Positions 1-8,705 of a stretch of 64,000 bases of DNA are shown here, piece by piece. The stretch covers positions 186,001 to 250,000 of the forward strand of contig CANMPK010000001.1 in assembly GCA_947499725.1 (NCBI GenBank). Reading direction: 5' to 3'. The notes beneath the pieces are model-generated. The model saw only the letters and a list, made by a program, of their open reading frames with translations. It was not told the origin of the DNA and ran no database searches. Within the stretch, counting starts at the first letter, position 1. The number at the start of each line of letters is the position of its first letter. This DNA comes from an uncultured Paracoccaceae bacterium (lineage in GTDB: Bacteria > Pseudomonadota > Alphaproteobacteria > Rhodobacterales > Rhodobacteraceae). The position numbers and the translations under genes are program-made.

Positions 1-665
1 GATTGGAATACCGTACAGCAGATCACGTTCTGATCGATGTGCGCGGGGTGGGATATATCGTTTATGTCTCGGAGCGCACACTAATGGAATTGCCAGCCAA
101 TGGCGAAGCCGTGGCCTTATACACCGAGATGCTGGTGCGCGAAGACAATATGCAGCTCTTTGGGTTCACGAGCCTTCTTGAAAAGGAATGGCACCGTCTG
201 TTGATTTCCGTGCAAGGCATTGGGGCAAAAGCCTCTTTGGCCATTCTTGGCACGCTAGGGCCCGATGGCGTGGGGCGCGCGATCGCGTTGGGGGATATCC
301 CAGCGATCAAGTCTGCGAAGGGCATCGGCCCCAAAACTGCGCAGCGCGTGGTGCATGAATTGAAAGACAAAGCACCGGCTGTCATGGCGCTGGGTGGATC
401 GCTGAGCGAGGCACAGGGCGAAGCGCCGGTGCCGGTGGACGATGTGATTGAACCCGCAGCGAAACCGGCGCCTGCAACCAAAGCGCCTGCGGCACCGGCA
501 GCAGGGGCGGCGGCGCAGGCTGAGGCGCTTTCAGCCCTTTCAAACCTTGGCTATGGGCCGGGGGATGCGGCGGCGGCGGTGGCGGAAGCCTCTGGACATG
601 ATCCGGATTTGGACACAGCAGGGCTTATTCGCGCAGCGTTACAGCTTTTGGCGCCGAAGGGGTAA
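1..665 (+). CDS. ruvA: Holliday junction branch migration protein RuvA (5' end outside window)
   Basis: RuvA binds four-way DNA junctions as a tetramer and loads the RuvB motor for branch migration. About 220 C-terminal residues are visible. They begin in the N-terminal OB-fold region, where the RuvA-type start would lie a few residues upstream, so the TTG at base 3 is not taken as the start. Two helix-hairpin-helix motifs follow (GIGAKAS and GIGPKTAQ), then an Ala/Pro-rich linker, then the small domain III that contacts RuvB ([16 protein letters not shown]). The stop lies 3 bases before ruvB, so the two are co-transcribed. ruvC and any LexA site would be upstream of the window. Confidence 0.97.
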   Translation, partial: LEYRTADHVLIDVRGVGYIVYVSERTLMELPANGEAVALYTEMLVREDNMQLFGFTSLLEKEWHRLLISVQGIGAKASLAILGTLGPDGVGRAIALGDIPAIKSAKGIGPKTAQRVVHELKDKAPAVMALGGSLSEAQGEAPVPVDDVIEPAAKPAPATKAPAAPAAGAAAQAEALSALSNLGYGPGDAAAAVAEASGHDPDLDTAGLIRAALQLLAPKG

Positions 666-668
666 GTC

Positions 669-1694
669 ATGGAACAGCCAGACCCGACTTTGCGTCCAGA
701 AGAACGGCCCGAAGATGCAGATCGCGCCTTGCGACCACAGGGCTTGGGCGAGTTTATCGGCCAAGCCGAAGCGCGTGCGAACCTGCGTGTCTTTATTGAA
801 TCCGCCAAACAACGGCATGAAGCGATGGATCACACCTTGTTTCATGGGCCTCCGGGACTTGGGAAAACGACGCTTGCGCAGATCATGGCGCGTGAGTTGG
901 GGGTGAACTTCCGCATGACCTCTGGGCCTGTGTTGGCCAAAGCAGGGGATTTGGCGGCGATTTTGACCAACCTTGAAGCACGGGACGTTTTGTTTATCGA
1001 TGAAATCCATCGCCTCAATCCGGTTGTGGAAGAAGTTCTGTATCCAGCGATGGAAGATTTTGAACTGGATCTGGTGATCGGCGAAGGGCCGGCTGCACGG
1101 ACAGTTCGCATTGAATTACAACCGTTTACGCTGGTTGGGGCGACAACGCGCTTGGGTTTGTTGACCACGCCTTTGCGGGATCGTTTTGGGATTCCGACAC
1201 GTTTGCAGTTCTATACCGAAGATGAGCTGAACGAGATCGTTGATCGAAACGCAAGAAAACTTGGTGTTCCGGCGGAAGAGGGCGGGGCGCGGGAGATTGC
1301 GCGGCGTTCACGCGGCACGCCTCGGATTGCGGGGCGCTTGTTGCGGCGTGTTGTGGACTTTGCTTTGGTTGAAGGCGATGGGCGCATTACGACGGAATTG
1401 GCTGATGGCGCTTTGACCCGTTTGGGCGTGGATAATCTGGGTTTGGATGGGGCCGATCGGCGCTATCTTACTTTTATTGCAGAGAATTATGCCGGTGGTC
1501 CTGTGGGTGTAGAAACCATTGCAGCGGCTTTGAGCGAGAGTCGAGACGCCATTGAAGAGGTGATTGAGCCGTTTTTGCTGCAGCAAGGCCTGATCCAACG
1601 CACGCCGCGCGGGCGTATGTTGGCGCAGAAAGCGTGGCAGCATTTGGGCCTGAGCGCCCCGAAACCGAAGTCGCAGGATGATCTGTTTGAATAG
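669..1694 (+). CDS. ruvB: Holliday junction DNA helicase RuvB
   Basis: ATP-driven hexameric motor that pumps DNA through the RuvA-bound junction. The 341-residue protein has the normal family length. Walker A GPPGLGKT is at about 60-67, Walker B DEIH at about 111-114, an ATTR sensor follows, and a winged-helix DNA-binding domain lies at the C-terminus ([13 protein letters not shown]). The start sits 3 nt after the ruvA stop, as expected for a coupled ruvAB operon. The next gene is convergent, so ruvB ends the operon. No strong terminator hairpin was seen right after the stop. Confidence 0.98.
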   Translation: MEQPDPTLRPEERPEDADRALRPQGLGEFIGQAEARANLRVFIESAKQRHEAMDHTLFHGPPGLGKTTLAQIMARELGVNFRMTSGPVLAKAGDLAAILTNLEARDVLFIDEIHRLNPVVEEVLYPAMEDFELDLVIGEGPAARTVRIELQPFTLVGATTRLGLLTTPLRDRFGIPTRLQFYTEDELNEIVDRNARKLGVPAEEGGAREIARRSRGTPRIAGRLLRRVVDFALVEGDGRITTELADGALTRLGVDNLGLDGADRRYLTFIAENYAGGPVGVETIAAALSESRDAIEEVIEPFLLQQGLIQRTPRGRMLAQKAWQHLGLSAPKPKSQDDLFE

Positions 1695-1764
1695 GCCAGA
1701 CCGCTGCGTTTCGCGGCGAAACCTGTGTGCTATTGGGACGATGCCTTAACATTTAGGTAATGTA

Positions 1765-1800
1765 GCAATTCGCGCTTTTCAGGCGCTGAAATGTACAATT
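1765..1800 (+). repeat. 36-bp dispersed imperfect palindrome, copy A
   Basis: The unit begins GCAATTCGCG and ends TGAAATGTACAATT. Its core is the dyad TTTCAG-N3-CTGAAA. Near-identical 36-base copies occur at 63941 (same strand) and 41369 (opposite strand). This copy lies between the end of ruvB and the mer cluster. It may be a MITE or a relic of an insertion-sequence end; no transposase is attached. Confidence 0.75.
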
Positions 1801-1918
1801 CCATATTTGGGCTTTTGCTTTGCATAATTGCTGAGGTGAATCCCGTTGGCGGGTGCTTTTGCAGCGAGTGTCGGCTCTGAGACCTACGTGACCGATGCTG
1901 CGATGTGTCAAAAGTCCG

Positions 1919-2143
1919 CTATTTGCAGCACGACTTGCCTTCTTGGATAGGTGGACACGGCACTGTTGCGTAGGAACAGTACACGCAACAGTCGCCTTCA
2001 AGCGGTTTCAAAACTGTTTGGCAGGACTTGCATTCATAGAACCACTGGCAGGCGTCAGTGGGCATGGTTTCCGTTTCGACATGCCCGCAAGATGGACAGG
2101 TCAGCGTGGAATCCAAGACTACTTTTGTTGCTTCTGTCGCCAT
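1919..2143 (-). CDS. Cys-rich GDCCVxCSY family protein of the mer cluster
   Basis: A 74-residue protein with 11 cysteines. A CPSC and a CKSC pair form a zinc-ribbon-like first half, followed by the signature GDCCVYCSYATVPCPPIQ and a terminal SCCK. Small proteins with this GDCC(V/x)CSY signature are found beside mer genes, and a role in binding Hg(II) or another soft metal is inferred from the thiols and the neighbours. The ATG at 2143 was chosen because it gives a compact protein that overlaps the merF stop by 25 bases, consistent with coupled translation. The longer ORF upstream is merF read in another frame. Confidence 0.8.
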   Translation of the reverse strand: MATEATKVVLDSTLTCPSCGHVETETMPTDACQWFYECKSCQTVLKPLEGDCCVYCSYATVPCPPIQEGKSCCK

Positions 2144-2328
2144 AGCGCGTACCCCGTCAGTATGAGAAAACCTGCCAAGATCGGCAGCAAAACAGCATCG
2201 TTGTAGAGAACGCCAAGCAGGCCAGTCAGACCAAGTGCTGTGAGCACAATCGGCAACAGCGGCGTGAAGCAGCAAAGGATTGCGAGGATCGTTCCGCTCA
2301 CTCCAAGTGCCAATAGTTTGTTTTTCAT
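2119..2328 (-). CDS. merF: Mercury transport protein MerF
   Basis: A 69-residue inner-membrane protein with two membrane segments (about 6-26 and 35-60). The first ends in the vicinal pair CC followed by FTPLLP, the Hg(II)-accepting motif of MerF, which brings mercuric ion into the cytoplasm. The start ATG overlaps the merT stop (ATGA), which fixes it. The ORF track begins further upstream, inside merT. It is slightly shorter than plasmid MerF (about 80 residues). In known operons such uptake feeds MerA, which is not present here. Confidence 0.88.
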   Translation of the reverse strand: MKNKLLALGVSGTILAILCCFTPLLPIVLTALGLTGLLGVLYNDAVLLPILAGFLILTGYALWRQKQQK

Positions 2329-2711
2329 TGGGTCGATCTCCAGAAATCCCACATGAACCGTTGTGCCGAGGCTTCCCAATATGGCGATGACAGCGCAACC
2401 AAGAAGGCAATGGTGGCGAGGGATGTCCACACGACAGCGGATCGCTTACGCCTTGTGCATGTTCTGGGCCATATCAACCGATACCAAGCCCAGATGAGCG
2501 CTACGGCGACTGCGACTAGGATGAAACCCCGATACGCAATGAAAGGTCCGAGCATTGTAAGCCAAGCGCCTCCGAGGCCGATGATGGACAGCCCGATTGG
2601 CAACACACAGCATGAGGCTGACAACAATGCCAGAAGTGCCGCGATTGGCATGACCATCCGCGCAGCTATGCCAGATTCAGTCGCTGTTTGTTGATTTGCG
2701 TTCATGTCCAT
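2325..2711 (-). CDS. merT: Mercuric ion transporter MerT
   Basis: A 128-residue protein with three predicted membrane helices. The first carries the CC pair (LLSASCCVLPIGLS) followed by GLGGAWL, typical of MerT. The cytoplasmic loop has a single Cys (RTCTRRK), whereas classical MerT has two. No MerP-like C-terminal domain is fused and no separate merP is present. ATG codons at 2711 and 2705 are both possible starts. Both lie at or next to the predicted transcription start of the MerR-type promoter, so the message may be leaderless. It heads the merT-merF-GDCC operon. Confidence 0.85.
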   Translation of the reverse strand: MDMNANQQTATESGIAARMVMPIAALLALLSASCCVLPIGLSIIGLGGAWLTMLGPFIAYRGFILVAVAVALIWAWYRLIWPRTCTRRKRSAVVWTSLATIAFLVALSSPYWEASAQRFMWDFWRSTQ

Positions 2712-2726
2712 ACTGCGGTTTTAATT

Positions 2727-2743
2727 CCTGTAGTGGCTACAGG
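2727..2743. promoter_or_regulatory. MerR operator between merR and merT
   Basis: A perfect 7-3-7 dyad, CCTGTAG-TGG-CTACAGG. Read toward merT it lies between a -35-like TTGCTC and a -10-like TAAAAC separated by about 19 bases. That over-long spacing is diagnostic of promoters that MerR proteins untwist. The -10 ends about 7 bases before the first merT ATG. The dyad also lies just 10 bases upstream of merR, so autoregulation is expected. Confidence 0.8.
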
Positions 2744-2753
2744 AGCAAGTAAA

Positions 2754-3179
2754 ATGTTTACCATCGGCAAGGCATCAGAACAAAGCGGTGTGAACATCGA
2801 AACGATACGATACTATGAGCGCGAAGGCATTGTTCCTCGGCCGGGCCGGTCGGCGGGAGGGCGCAGGATATATTCACCCGATGAAATTGCGAAATTGAGG
2901 TTCGTTCGGCGATGTCGAGACTTGGGGTTCCCGATCTCAATCATCCAGACCTTCCTGTCCCTGACTGAACAAGATGATCGAAGTTGCGGCGAGGTGAAGA
3001 CGTTGGCGGAAAATCATTTAGATGAAATCAACGCAAAGATCGAAAACCTGAAATGCCTCCGCGAAGCACTTCTGAGCCTGTCTTCGAATTGTGACGACGG
3101 AACTGCGGCCTGTCCGATGCTGGACTCTCTCATGAAAGATGGCTTTGGCGAAGACAGGTCTGAGCAAAGCAGACATTGA
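2754..3179 (+). CDS. merR: Hg(II)-responsive transcriptional regulator MerR
   Basis: A 141-residue MerR-family dimeric regulator. The N-terminal winged HTH begins MFTIGKASEQSGVNIETIRYYE. A long dimerisation helix follows, and all three mercury-ligand cysteines of true MerR are present at C78 (DRSC), C113 (SNC) and C120 (AAC). This supports Hg(II) specificity rather than ZntR or CueR type sensing. The ATG at 2754 follows AGGAG; the longer ORF-track start runs through the operator. It is divergent from merT-merF-GDCC and should repress and activate that promoter. Confidence 0.93.
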   Translation: MFTIGKASEQSGVNIETIRYYEREGIVPRPGRSAGGRRIYSPDEIAKLRFVRRCRDLGFPISIIQTFLSLTEQDDRSCGEVKTLAENHLDEINAKIENLKCLREALLSLSSNCDDGTAACPMLDSLMKDGFGEDRSEQSRH

Positions 3180-3278
3180 GTGGCCTTGTGTGAACGACAG
3201 TTTTGTCCGCATTGTTGACATCCGCCGCGTCTCCGCCTCTGCTGACGACGATAGCGAACAATTGCCAAGGGTAGGGAC

Positions 3279-3659
3279 GTGGTGAAACCGGTTGGGACAG
3301 TCTGGGGCGTCAGCCTCTTGGCTTTTGCTTTATTTTGGGTCGTGGCTGTCGGTCTTGTTGATCTGACGACCCTTTTGTTGGGCAAGCCTTGGCGTGGCGT
3401 AAGTTATGGTATTGGCGTTTATTACCTGAGTATTTGCTTGGCGATGATTGGTGGTTTGGCGCTGTTGGTGTCTGGTTTTATGTCTGGACGGGTCGGGTCG
3501 CGATGGGCTTTGGGGCTGGGGGGGCTTGCGATTGGATTTGCGGTGTTCACCTTCTTGGGCCAGCCCAGTGTTTTGGTGCGTGGCGTGCTTAGCCTTGTGC
3601 TGAGTGGTCTTTTGTGGGGCGCTATGATTTTGCAGCGGCGGGTGTTGGGGCGGCGGTAG
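3279..3659 (+). CDS. Small hypothetical membrane protein
   Basis: A 126-residue protein with four predicted hydrophobic segments (about 8-28, 45-66, 75-95, 100-120) and a basic C-terminus (QRRVLGRR). No family was recognised. It starts at one of two consecutive GTG codons after AAGGGTAGGGA, and the base composition is T/G-rich on the coding strand as expected for a membrane protein. It lies alone between merR and a terminator shared with the convergent gene downstream. Confidence 0.6.
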   Translation: MVKPVGTVWGVSLLAFALFWVVAVGLVDLTTLLLGKPWRGVSYGIGVYYLSICLAMIGGLALLVSGFMSGRVGSRWALGLGGLAIGFAVFTFLGQPSVLVRGVLSLVLSGLLWGAMILQRRVLGRR

Positions 3660-3685
3660 ATCATTGCACGCGAGGCCCAAAAGAA

Positions 3686-3716
3686 ATGGCCCCCGAGACG
3701 GTGTCTCGAGGGCCAT
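3686..3716. terminator. Bidirectional terminator hairpin
   Basis: A long stem (about 14 bp, ATGGCCC...GGGCCAT with CGAGAC/GTCTCG) with loop GGT, followed by TGATTTTT on the plus strand. An A-rich run (AAAAGAA) precedes it and would give U residues on the minus strand. It lies between the convergent genes ending at 3659 and 3743. Confidence 0.8.
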
Positions 3717-3742
3717 GATTTTTCAGAGTGCTTCGCGGCGTT

Positions 3743-4366
3743 TTAGTAAACGTCGCCCTTGTCGACCTTTTGGGAGAAAGCGGTTTCGCCGCCTTCGGCC
3801 AGAAGTTTTGCTTGCGCAACCCATTCATCACGTGTGACGCGGCCGTTGAAGCCTTCGAGGTTGGCATCCACCCAAGCCACTTCGGATTCTGTCCATTTGG
3901 CGATCTGATCAAAGTGCCAGAAGCCCAAGGAGTTGCAGAGCTTCTCCATTTTCGGGCCGATGCCTTTGATGCGCTTTAGATCGTCTGCAGCGCCACCACG
4001 TGGGCCTGTCAGGGTTTCAGGTTTCACACCTTCGTCCTTGCCCTCGACAACACCGTCACCGTCGTAATCGACGCCGGTGACTGTGGTGTCTTCGACTGCT
4101 TCTGCGGCTTCAACTGCAGCAGGCGCTGCGGCTGCGGCAGAGGCTGCGGCCAGTTGGGCGCGTAGGTCTGCGAGGTTGGCGTCTTTTTCCGCGTGTTTGG
4201 CGCGGCAGGCGTCTAGGTCGGCACGCAGGGTGTCGGCCTCTGATGTGTCAATATTCACTTCGGAGCGACGGCCCCAGATGATCCAACCAGCCAGAAGGCC
4301 AATGAGTGCGGCCAGAGCCAGAAGGACCCAGATTTCGGTCAGCAAAAATCCCCAATCACGAAACAT
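3743..4366 (-). CDS. Membrane-anchored helix-hairpin-helix protein with EF-hand-like loop
   Basis: A 207-residue protein. One N-terminal membrane segment (about 10-30) is followed by a coiled coil rich in Ala, Asp and Leu (about 40-95), then a Ca-binding-like loop DYDGDGVVEGKDE (about 100-112). A C-terminal helix-hairpin-helix domain follows (LKRIKGIGPKMEKLCNSLG then FDQIAKW). The latter resembles the domain fused to some NADH dehydrogenase subunit E proteins and to FEN1-like hypothetical proteins of this group. Function unknown. It starts 2 bases after the stop of the upstream OmpA gene, so it belongs to that operon. Confidence 0.75.
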   Translation of the reverse strand: MFRDWGFLLTEIWVLLALAALIGLLAGWIIWGRRSEVNIDTSEADTLRADLDACRAKHAEKDANLADLRAQLAAASAAAAAPAAVEAAEAVEDTTVTGVDYDGDGVVEGKDEGVKPETLTGPRGGAADDLKRIKGIGPKMEKLCNSLGFWHFDQIAKWTESEVAWVDANLEGFNGRVTRDEWVAQAKLLAEGGETAFSQKVDKGDVY

Positions 4367-4368
4367 CT

Positions 4369-5889
4369 TTATTCTCCTGCGCTCGTGTTAACTTCAGTGT
4401 CTTGTGTCGCAGCCGGTGTAACGGGCTCGGCTGCGGCTGGCTCAAACCATGTGATGGCTGTGCGGCGGTTGGCGGCGCGGCCTTCTTCGGTTTCGTTGTC
4501 TGCGATTGGCTGGGTTTCCCCGTAGCCAACGGCTGTGATGCCAGCCTCTGGCACACCGCGCGCGATGAGCGCTGTGCGGACCGCTTCTGCGCGGGATTGC
4601 GACAGTTGCTGGTTCAGATCGTCGCCGCCTTGGCTGTCTGTGTGGCCGCCGATTTCGACGGTGAGGTCTGTCTCGTCCACACATTGGCCGATGATCGCGG
4701 CCACCGCGTTGACGGTGCGGATGGATTGCGGATCAAGCTGGGCAGAGCCGGTGACGAAATTCACACGATCTTTTTGCAGCGCTTCGTTTGAATAGCTGGC
4801 GCATGTATCAAGATCAGAGGTGAAATCCATGACAGGAAGCCAGAAGCCGCTGTTGAAGGCTTCAAGGCGGCCTGTGGCTTGGTTTGTGCGCTCTGTGCCG
4901 TCTGCTGGCAGGCTCGCTGCGTCAGAGACAGAGACATTCGCGCCGTCGCCCAATGCGCTGGACAGTCCGGATTGAAGCAGGGCTGCATCGACGCCCGGTG
5001 CGGCTTCGGCTGTGACCGTGACCACATCGTCATTGCTGTTGAGCGATAGGGTTTCGACTTCTGGCAACCATGCGCTGATGGCGCTGAGTTGCTGCTTTGT
5101 CTTTGGGCTTTCGCCAAGCAAGCCTTGGGCTGCATCGCCAGAGACCGTATCCAGTTTCAGAGCGGCGGCAATCGCTGCGTTGTCCAAATCTGTGGGCAGT
5201 TTCCCTGTGACGGTTGCGCCGGAGCCTGCGTTATAGACCACATCGAAGTTCGGCGGTGTGCCGTCGTCCATAAGATCCAGTTCGAAGGCTGCTTCGTATC
5301 CTTCCGGCAGATTGGCCAGCGCGGCTTGCGCGGCCTCTGCTTCGGCTGGAGAGAAGGCTCTGCCTGTCAGGGTGATTGTGCGATCTGACACGGCCAATGC
5401 GCCGCTTTCCAGAACAGACAGGCTGTCTAGGCCTTGGCCGACAACATCGGTCCAACCGGTGTCTGGCGCGCCAGCTTTAAGCTCTAGCGCATTGGCATCT
5501 GCGCCAATACGGGTTGCCAGCGCTTGGCGGTCTGCTTCTGTTGGGACCATGCCCGCATAGCGCATACCATCTGCATCTTTTTCAGCGTTCAACACAAACG
5601 GGCTGGCGGTTTCCAGCACGGTAAGGTCATCGCGCACCACGCGGCGTCCGTGGACGTCGTTCATTGCGGCGATGATTTGATCGCGTTCTTCTTCCCCATT
5701 GGCAACGCCTGACACTGTGATGTCGCGTCCCAAAACATTTGTGCTGATCGGGTGCACGGTTCCGCTTGCAGCGGCCAGAGCACCGGCAGACACACTAGAC
5801 TGCATCGTCTCAGCATTATTGGAAGAGCCGTACCATCCCAATAGTCCTGTTCCGACGACAAGTACTGTCCCACCTAACAGTTTTCGCAC
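4369..5889 (-). CDS. OmpA-family cell-envelope protein with repeated N-terminal domains
   Basis: A 506-residue exported protein. It has an N-terminal membrane/signal segment (KLLGGTVLVVGTGLLGWYG), then several tandem alpha/beta segments resembling BON repeats (patterns such as TVSGVANGEEERDQI and TLTGRAFSPAEAEAAQ). A C-terminal OmpA peptidoglycan-binding domain lies at about 375-485, with the motif GGHTDSQGGDDLNQQLSQSRA and VGYGETQPIADN. The likely role is peptidoglycan anchoring of the envelope. It is the first gene of an operon with the HhH protein. Assignment of the BON repeats is by pattern only. Confidence 0.85.
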   Translation of the reverse strand: MRKLLGGTVLVVGTGLLGWYGSSNNAETMQSSVSAGALAAASGTVHPISTNVLGRDITVSGVANGEEERDQIIAAMNDVHGRRVVRDDLTVLETASPFVLNAEKDADGMRYAGMVPTEADRQALATRIGADANALELKAGAPDTGWTDVVGQGLDSLSVLESGALAVSDRTITLTGRAFSPAEAEAAQAALANLPEGYEAAFELDLMDDGTPPNFDVVYNAGSGATVTGKLPTDLDNAAIAAALKLDTVSGDAAQGLLGESPKTKQQLSAISAWLPEVETLSLNSNDDVVTVTAEAAPGVDAALLQSGLSSALGDGANVSVSDAASLPADGTERTNQATGRLEAFNSGFWLPVMDFTSDLDTCASYSNEALQKDRVNFVTGSAQLDPQSIRTVNAVAAIIGQCVDETDLTVEIGGHTDSQGGDDLNQQLSQSRAEAVRTALIARGVPEAGITAVGYGETQPIADNETEEGRAANRRTAITWFEPAAAEPVTPAATQDTEVNTSAGE

Positions 5890-6522
<633 letters not shown>

Positions 6523-6547
6523 GGGCCAAAGCGGCCCTCAAGCTGGT

Positions 6548-6997
6548 TTATTTAGCGCCCACGCAATCGACTTCGACCTTTGCGCCAAAAGCGAGATCTG
6601 TTCCGCCAAGGGCGGCACGCGCTGGGAACTTCCCTGGTTCAAAGAACTCTGAATAGACCCCATTGAAGGCACCCCATTCGGAAATGTCATGCATGAAGAC
6701 CGTGCATTTCACGAGGTTCTCCATGCTATAGCCATTGCTGGTGAGCATCGTTTGAATGTTTTCCATGGTTTGGCGGCTTTCGGCTTCGATGCCGCCTTCG
6801 ACCAGTTCGAGCGTCAGGGGTTTGATGCCGATCATTCCGGACAGATAAAGGGTGTCTCCGGCCACGACAATTTCGCTGAAGGGCAAGTTGCCTGCGGGAA
6901 GTACTGTGCCGGAATTCAGACGTTCGATGCTTGTTTCTGCCGTGGCGATTTGGGCTGTCAGGATCGTGGCGGCGGTGAATAGCGACAAGGATTTCAA
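6548..6997 (-). CDS. RidA/YjgF-family protein with signal peptide
   Basis: A 149-residue protein. Residues 1-20 are a clear Sec signal (MKSLSLFTAATILTAQIATA) ahead of a RidA-type trimeric fold. RidA enzymes hydrolyse reactive enamines/imines in the cytosol, but this copy should be periplasmic. At the position of the conserved substrate-binding Arg the segment reads KFPARAALGGTDLAFGAKVEVDC, which keeps an Arg (in PARAA), so imine chemistry is possible but unproven. It is a single gene convergent with the VOC gene. Confidence 0.85.
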   Translation of the reverse strand: MKSLSLFTAATILTAQIATAETSIERLNSGTVLPAGNLPFSEIVVAGDTLYLSGMIGIKPLTLELVEGGIEAESRQTMENIQTMLTSNGYSMENLVKCTVFMHDISEWGAFNGVYSEFFEPGKFPARAALGGTDLAFGAKVEVDCVGAK

Positions 6998-7173
6998 AAT
7001 TTTGACCTCTCTCAGATAAGTTTCGTCTGGAGATGAGAGTGAGATCTTCGTTTTCTTACCACAAGGTCAAAGCGTGCTTAGCGCTGTGTTTTGGGAAGGT
7101 GATCGAAAGCTGTGTCGCTTTATTGAGCAAATGTAATGCGGTTGCGCGACTTCTATCATGCTGAATTAAGACG

Positions 7174-7638
7174 TTAAACTGGCAGTACTGTTGTGTCTTT
7201 GATGTCTTCCATCACAAAGCTGGCTGACACATCTGCGATGTCGATCTTGGCGATGAGACGTTGGTAGAAGGCATCATAGGCGGCCACGTCCGCCACGCGC
7301 ACGCGCAGCACGTAATCTAGATCCCCTGACATGCGCTGCGCGGTGAGGATTTCCGGCATTTGGCGGATCGCGCTGTGAAAGGCCTTGAGCCATTTGGCGC
7401 TGTGATCATTGGTGCGGATGAAGACAATCGCTTGCAGGCCAAGCCCCACGCGGGCTGGGTCGATCAGGGCAACGCGGCTTTGAATGATCCCTTCGGTCTC
7501 GAGCCGTTTGACGCGGCGCCAGCAGGCGTTGCGCGACAGGTTCACGCGGTCTGACAGCATATCAACGCTGAGGGAGGCGTCTTCTTGCAGAAGCTTTAGG
7601 AGGGCGCGGTCTATTTCGTCGATCAAATGCTGGGTCAT
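7174..7638 (-). CDS. Lrp/AsnC-family transcriptional regulator
   Basis: A 154-residue feast/famine regulator. The N-terminal HTH (DEIDRALLKLLQEDASLS through SRNACWRRVKRLETEGII) is joined to a C-terminal RAM ligand domain (QAIVFIRTN...MSGDLDYVLRVRVAD). The ligand is probably an amino acid. The ATG at 7638 was preferred over the GTG at 7647 because AGGA lies 10 bases before the ATG but would abut the GTG. It is divergent from the DUF6356 gene 100 bases away, a possible target. Confidence 0.9.
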   Translation of the reverse strand: MTQHLIDEIDRALLKLLQEDASLSVDMLSDRVNLSRNACWRRVKRLETEGIIQSRVALIDPARVGLGLQAIVFIRTNDHSAKWLKAFHSAIRQMPEILTAQRMSGDLDYVLRVRVADVAAYDAFYQRLIAKIDIADVSASFVMEDIKDTTVLPV

Positions 7639-7737
7639 TGGGATCACGTCCTAACTGTGCCGTCTGATGCGGTGTATTTTGGGATAATTTGGCTGATATT
7701 TTGGTGTAATTTTACTGCAAATGCAAGGAGGCTTGAG

Positions 7738-7950
7738 ATGAATGCTTTGTTGAAACGTGTTTTTGTGGAACATCCGCACAGTGTGGATGAGAGTTACATC
7801 CAGCACATGCGCTTTGCGATGGGCTTTGCGGGGCAGTTGTTTGTGGCGGGGGGGATGGCTTTGGTGCATGCGTTTATTCCTTGTCTGTTTGAGAAAACCG
7901 CCAGTGCGCGCATTCAGGCGATACATGCGCGGTTGCAGCATCGCGACTAA
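7738..7950 (+). CDS. DUF6356 family small membrane protein
   Basis: A 70-residue protein beginning MNALLKRVFVEHPHSVDESY, the signature of DUF6356. One hydrophobic segment follows (FAGQLFVAGGMALVHAFIPCLF), then a basic helix. Function unknown. The ATG follows a strong AAGGAGG at 8-base spacing, which decides this start over the longer ORF-track start lying in the Lrp upstream region. Confidence 0.85.
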   Translation: MNALLKRVFVEHPHSVDESYIQHMRFAMGFAGQLFVAGGMALVHAFIPCLFEKTASARIQAIHARLQHRD

Positions 7951-8017
7951 GGCGCGGCGCTTGCGCTTTTGGCGGCGAACGGGCATTTAGCGACAAAGTT
8001 TGGATAGGAACTGATCT

Positions 8018-8683
8018 ATGTCTGATGCGCCGCAGCCGCTGATCTCGCCGGAAGAGATTCAAAAGATGTTCACCCGTGCGGATGGCTCTTATGTGTTTGC
8101 CCGTTGGGGGCGCCCGATTGCGCCCGTGGCGTTTGGGGTGCAGGACGAGACGATTGCTGTGGTGAAAGGCGCGGTTGAGGCTGTGGTGACTTTGGCGGGC
8201 CATAAGGTGGCTGAGGTTGATCCGGAGCTTGGCTCGAACCTGATGTTCTTTTTCTTCCGCGAATGGGAAGAGCTGCTGGCGGTGCCAGATCTGGATCGCT
8301 TGATCCCAGATTTGCAACCTTTGGTGGGCCGTTTGGCGGGGGCGGATGCCAGCCAGTATCGCGCGTTCCGTTTTGATGATGACGGGGCCATTCAGGCGGC
8401 CTTTGTGTTTATCCGCATGAAGGGCGCGATGGCGGATGTGCCGGCTGAGACCTTGGCGTTGACCCAAGCGGCGCAGGTGATTGTGCTGTGGGGCGAAGGG
8501 GCCTTTGCTGATAAATCGCCGCTTGCTGTGATGCCGGAAACCGGCGCGACAATCCTAAGGCCGGATGTGGCTGGGGTGATCGCGGCGGCCTATGATCGGA
8601 TGATGCCAGTGGCGGCAGAGGATGCCAGCCATGCGCTGCGCTTGTTTGCACGGTTGCAGGGGCCTGTGGGCAATCAGGCTTAG
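8018..8683 (+). CDS. Conserved hypothetical protein (Rhodobacteraceae type)
   Basis: A 221-residue soluble protein with no signal peptide or membrane segment. It begins MSDAPQPLISPEEIQKMFTRADGSYVFARW and contains a FFFREWEEL segment and repeated Asp/Ala-rich stretches. Function not recognised. It has an AGGAA ribosome-binding site and normal codon use. It lies just upstream of the ybgC-tol operon but is separated from it by 138 bases holding an inverted repeat, so it is probably its own transcript. Confidence 0.8.
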   Translation: MSDAPQPLISPEEIQKMFTRADGSYVFARWGRPIAPVAFGVQDETIAVVKGAVEAVVTLAGHKVAEVDPELGSNLMFFFFREWEELLAVPDLDRLIPDLQPLVGRLAGADASQYRAFRFDDDGAIQAAFVFIRMKGAMADVPAETLALTQAAQVIVLWGEGAFADKSPLAVMPETGATILRPDVAGVIAAAYDRMMPVAAEDASHALRLFARLQGPVGNQA

Positions 8684-8705
8684 GTTGCTAGGCGAAACGC
8701 TTTCT

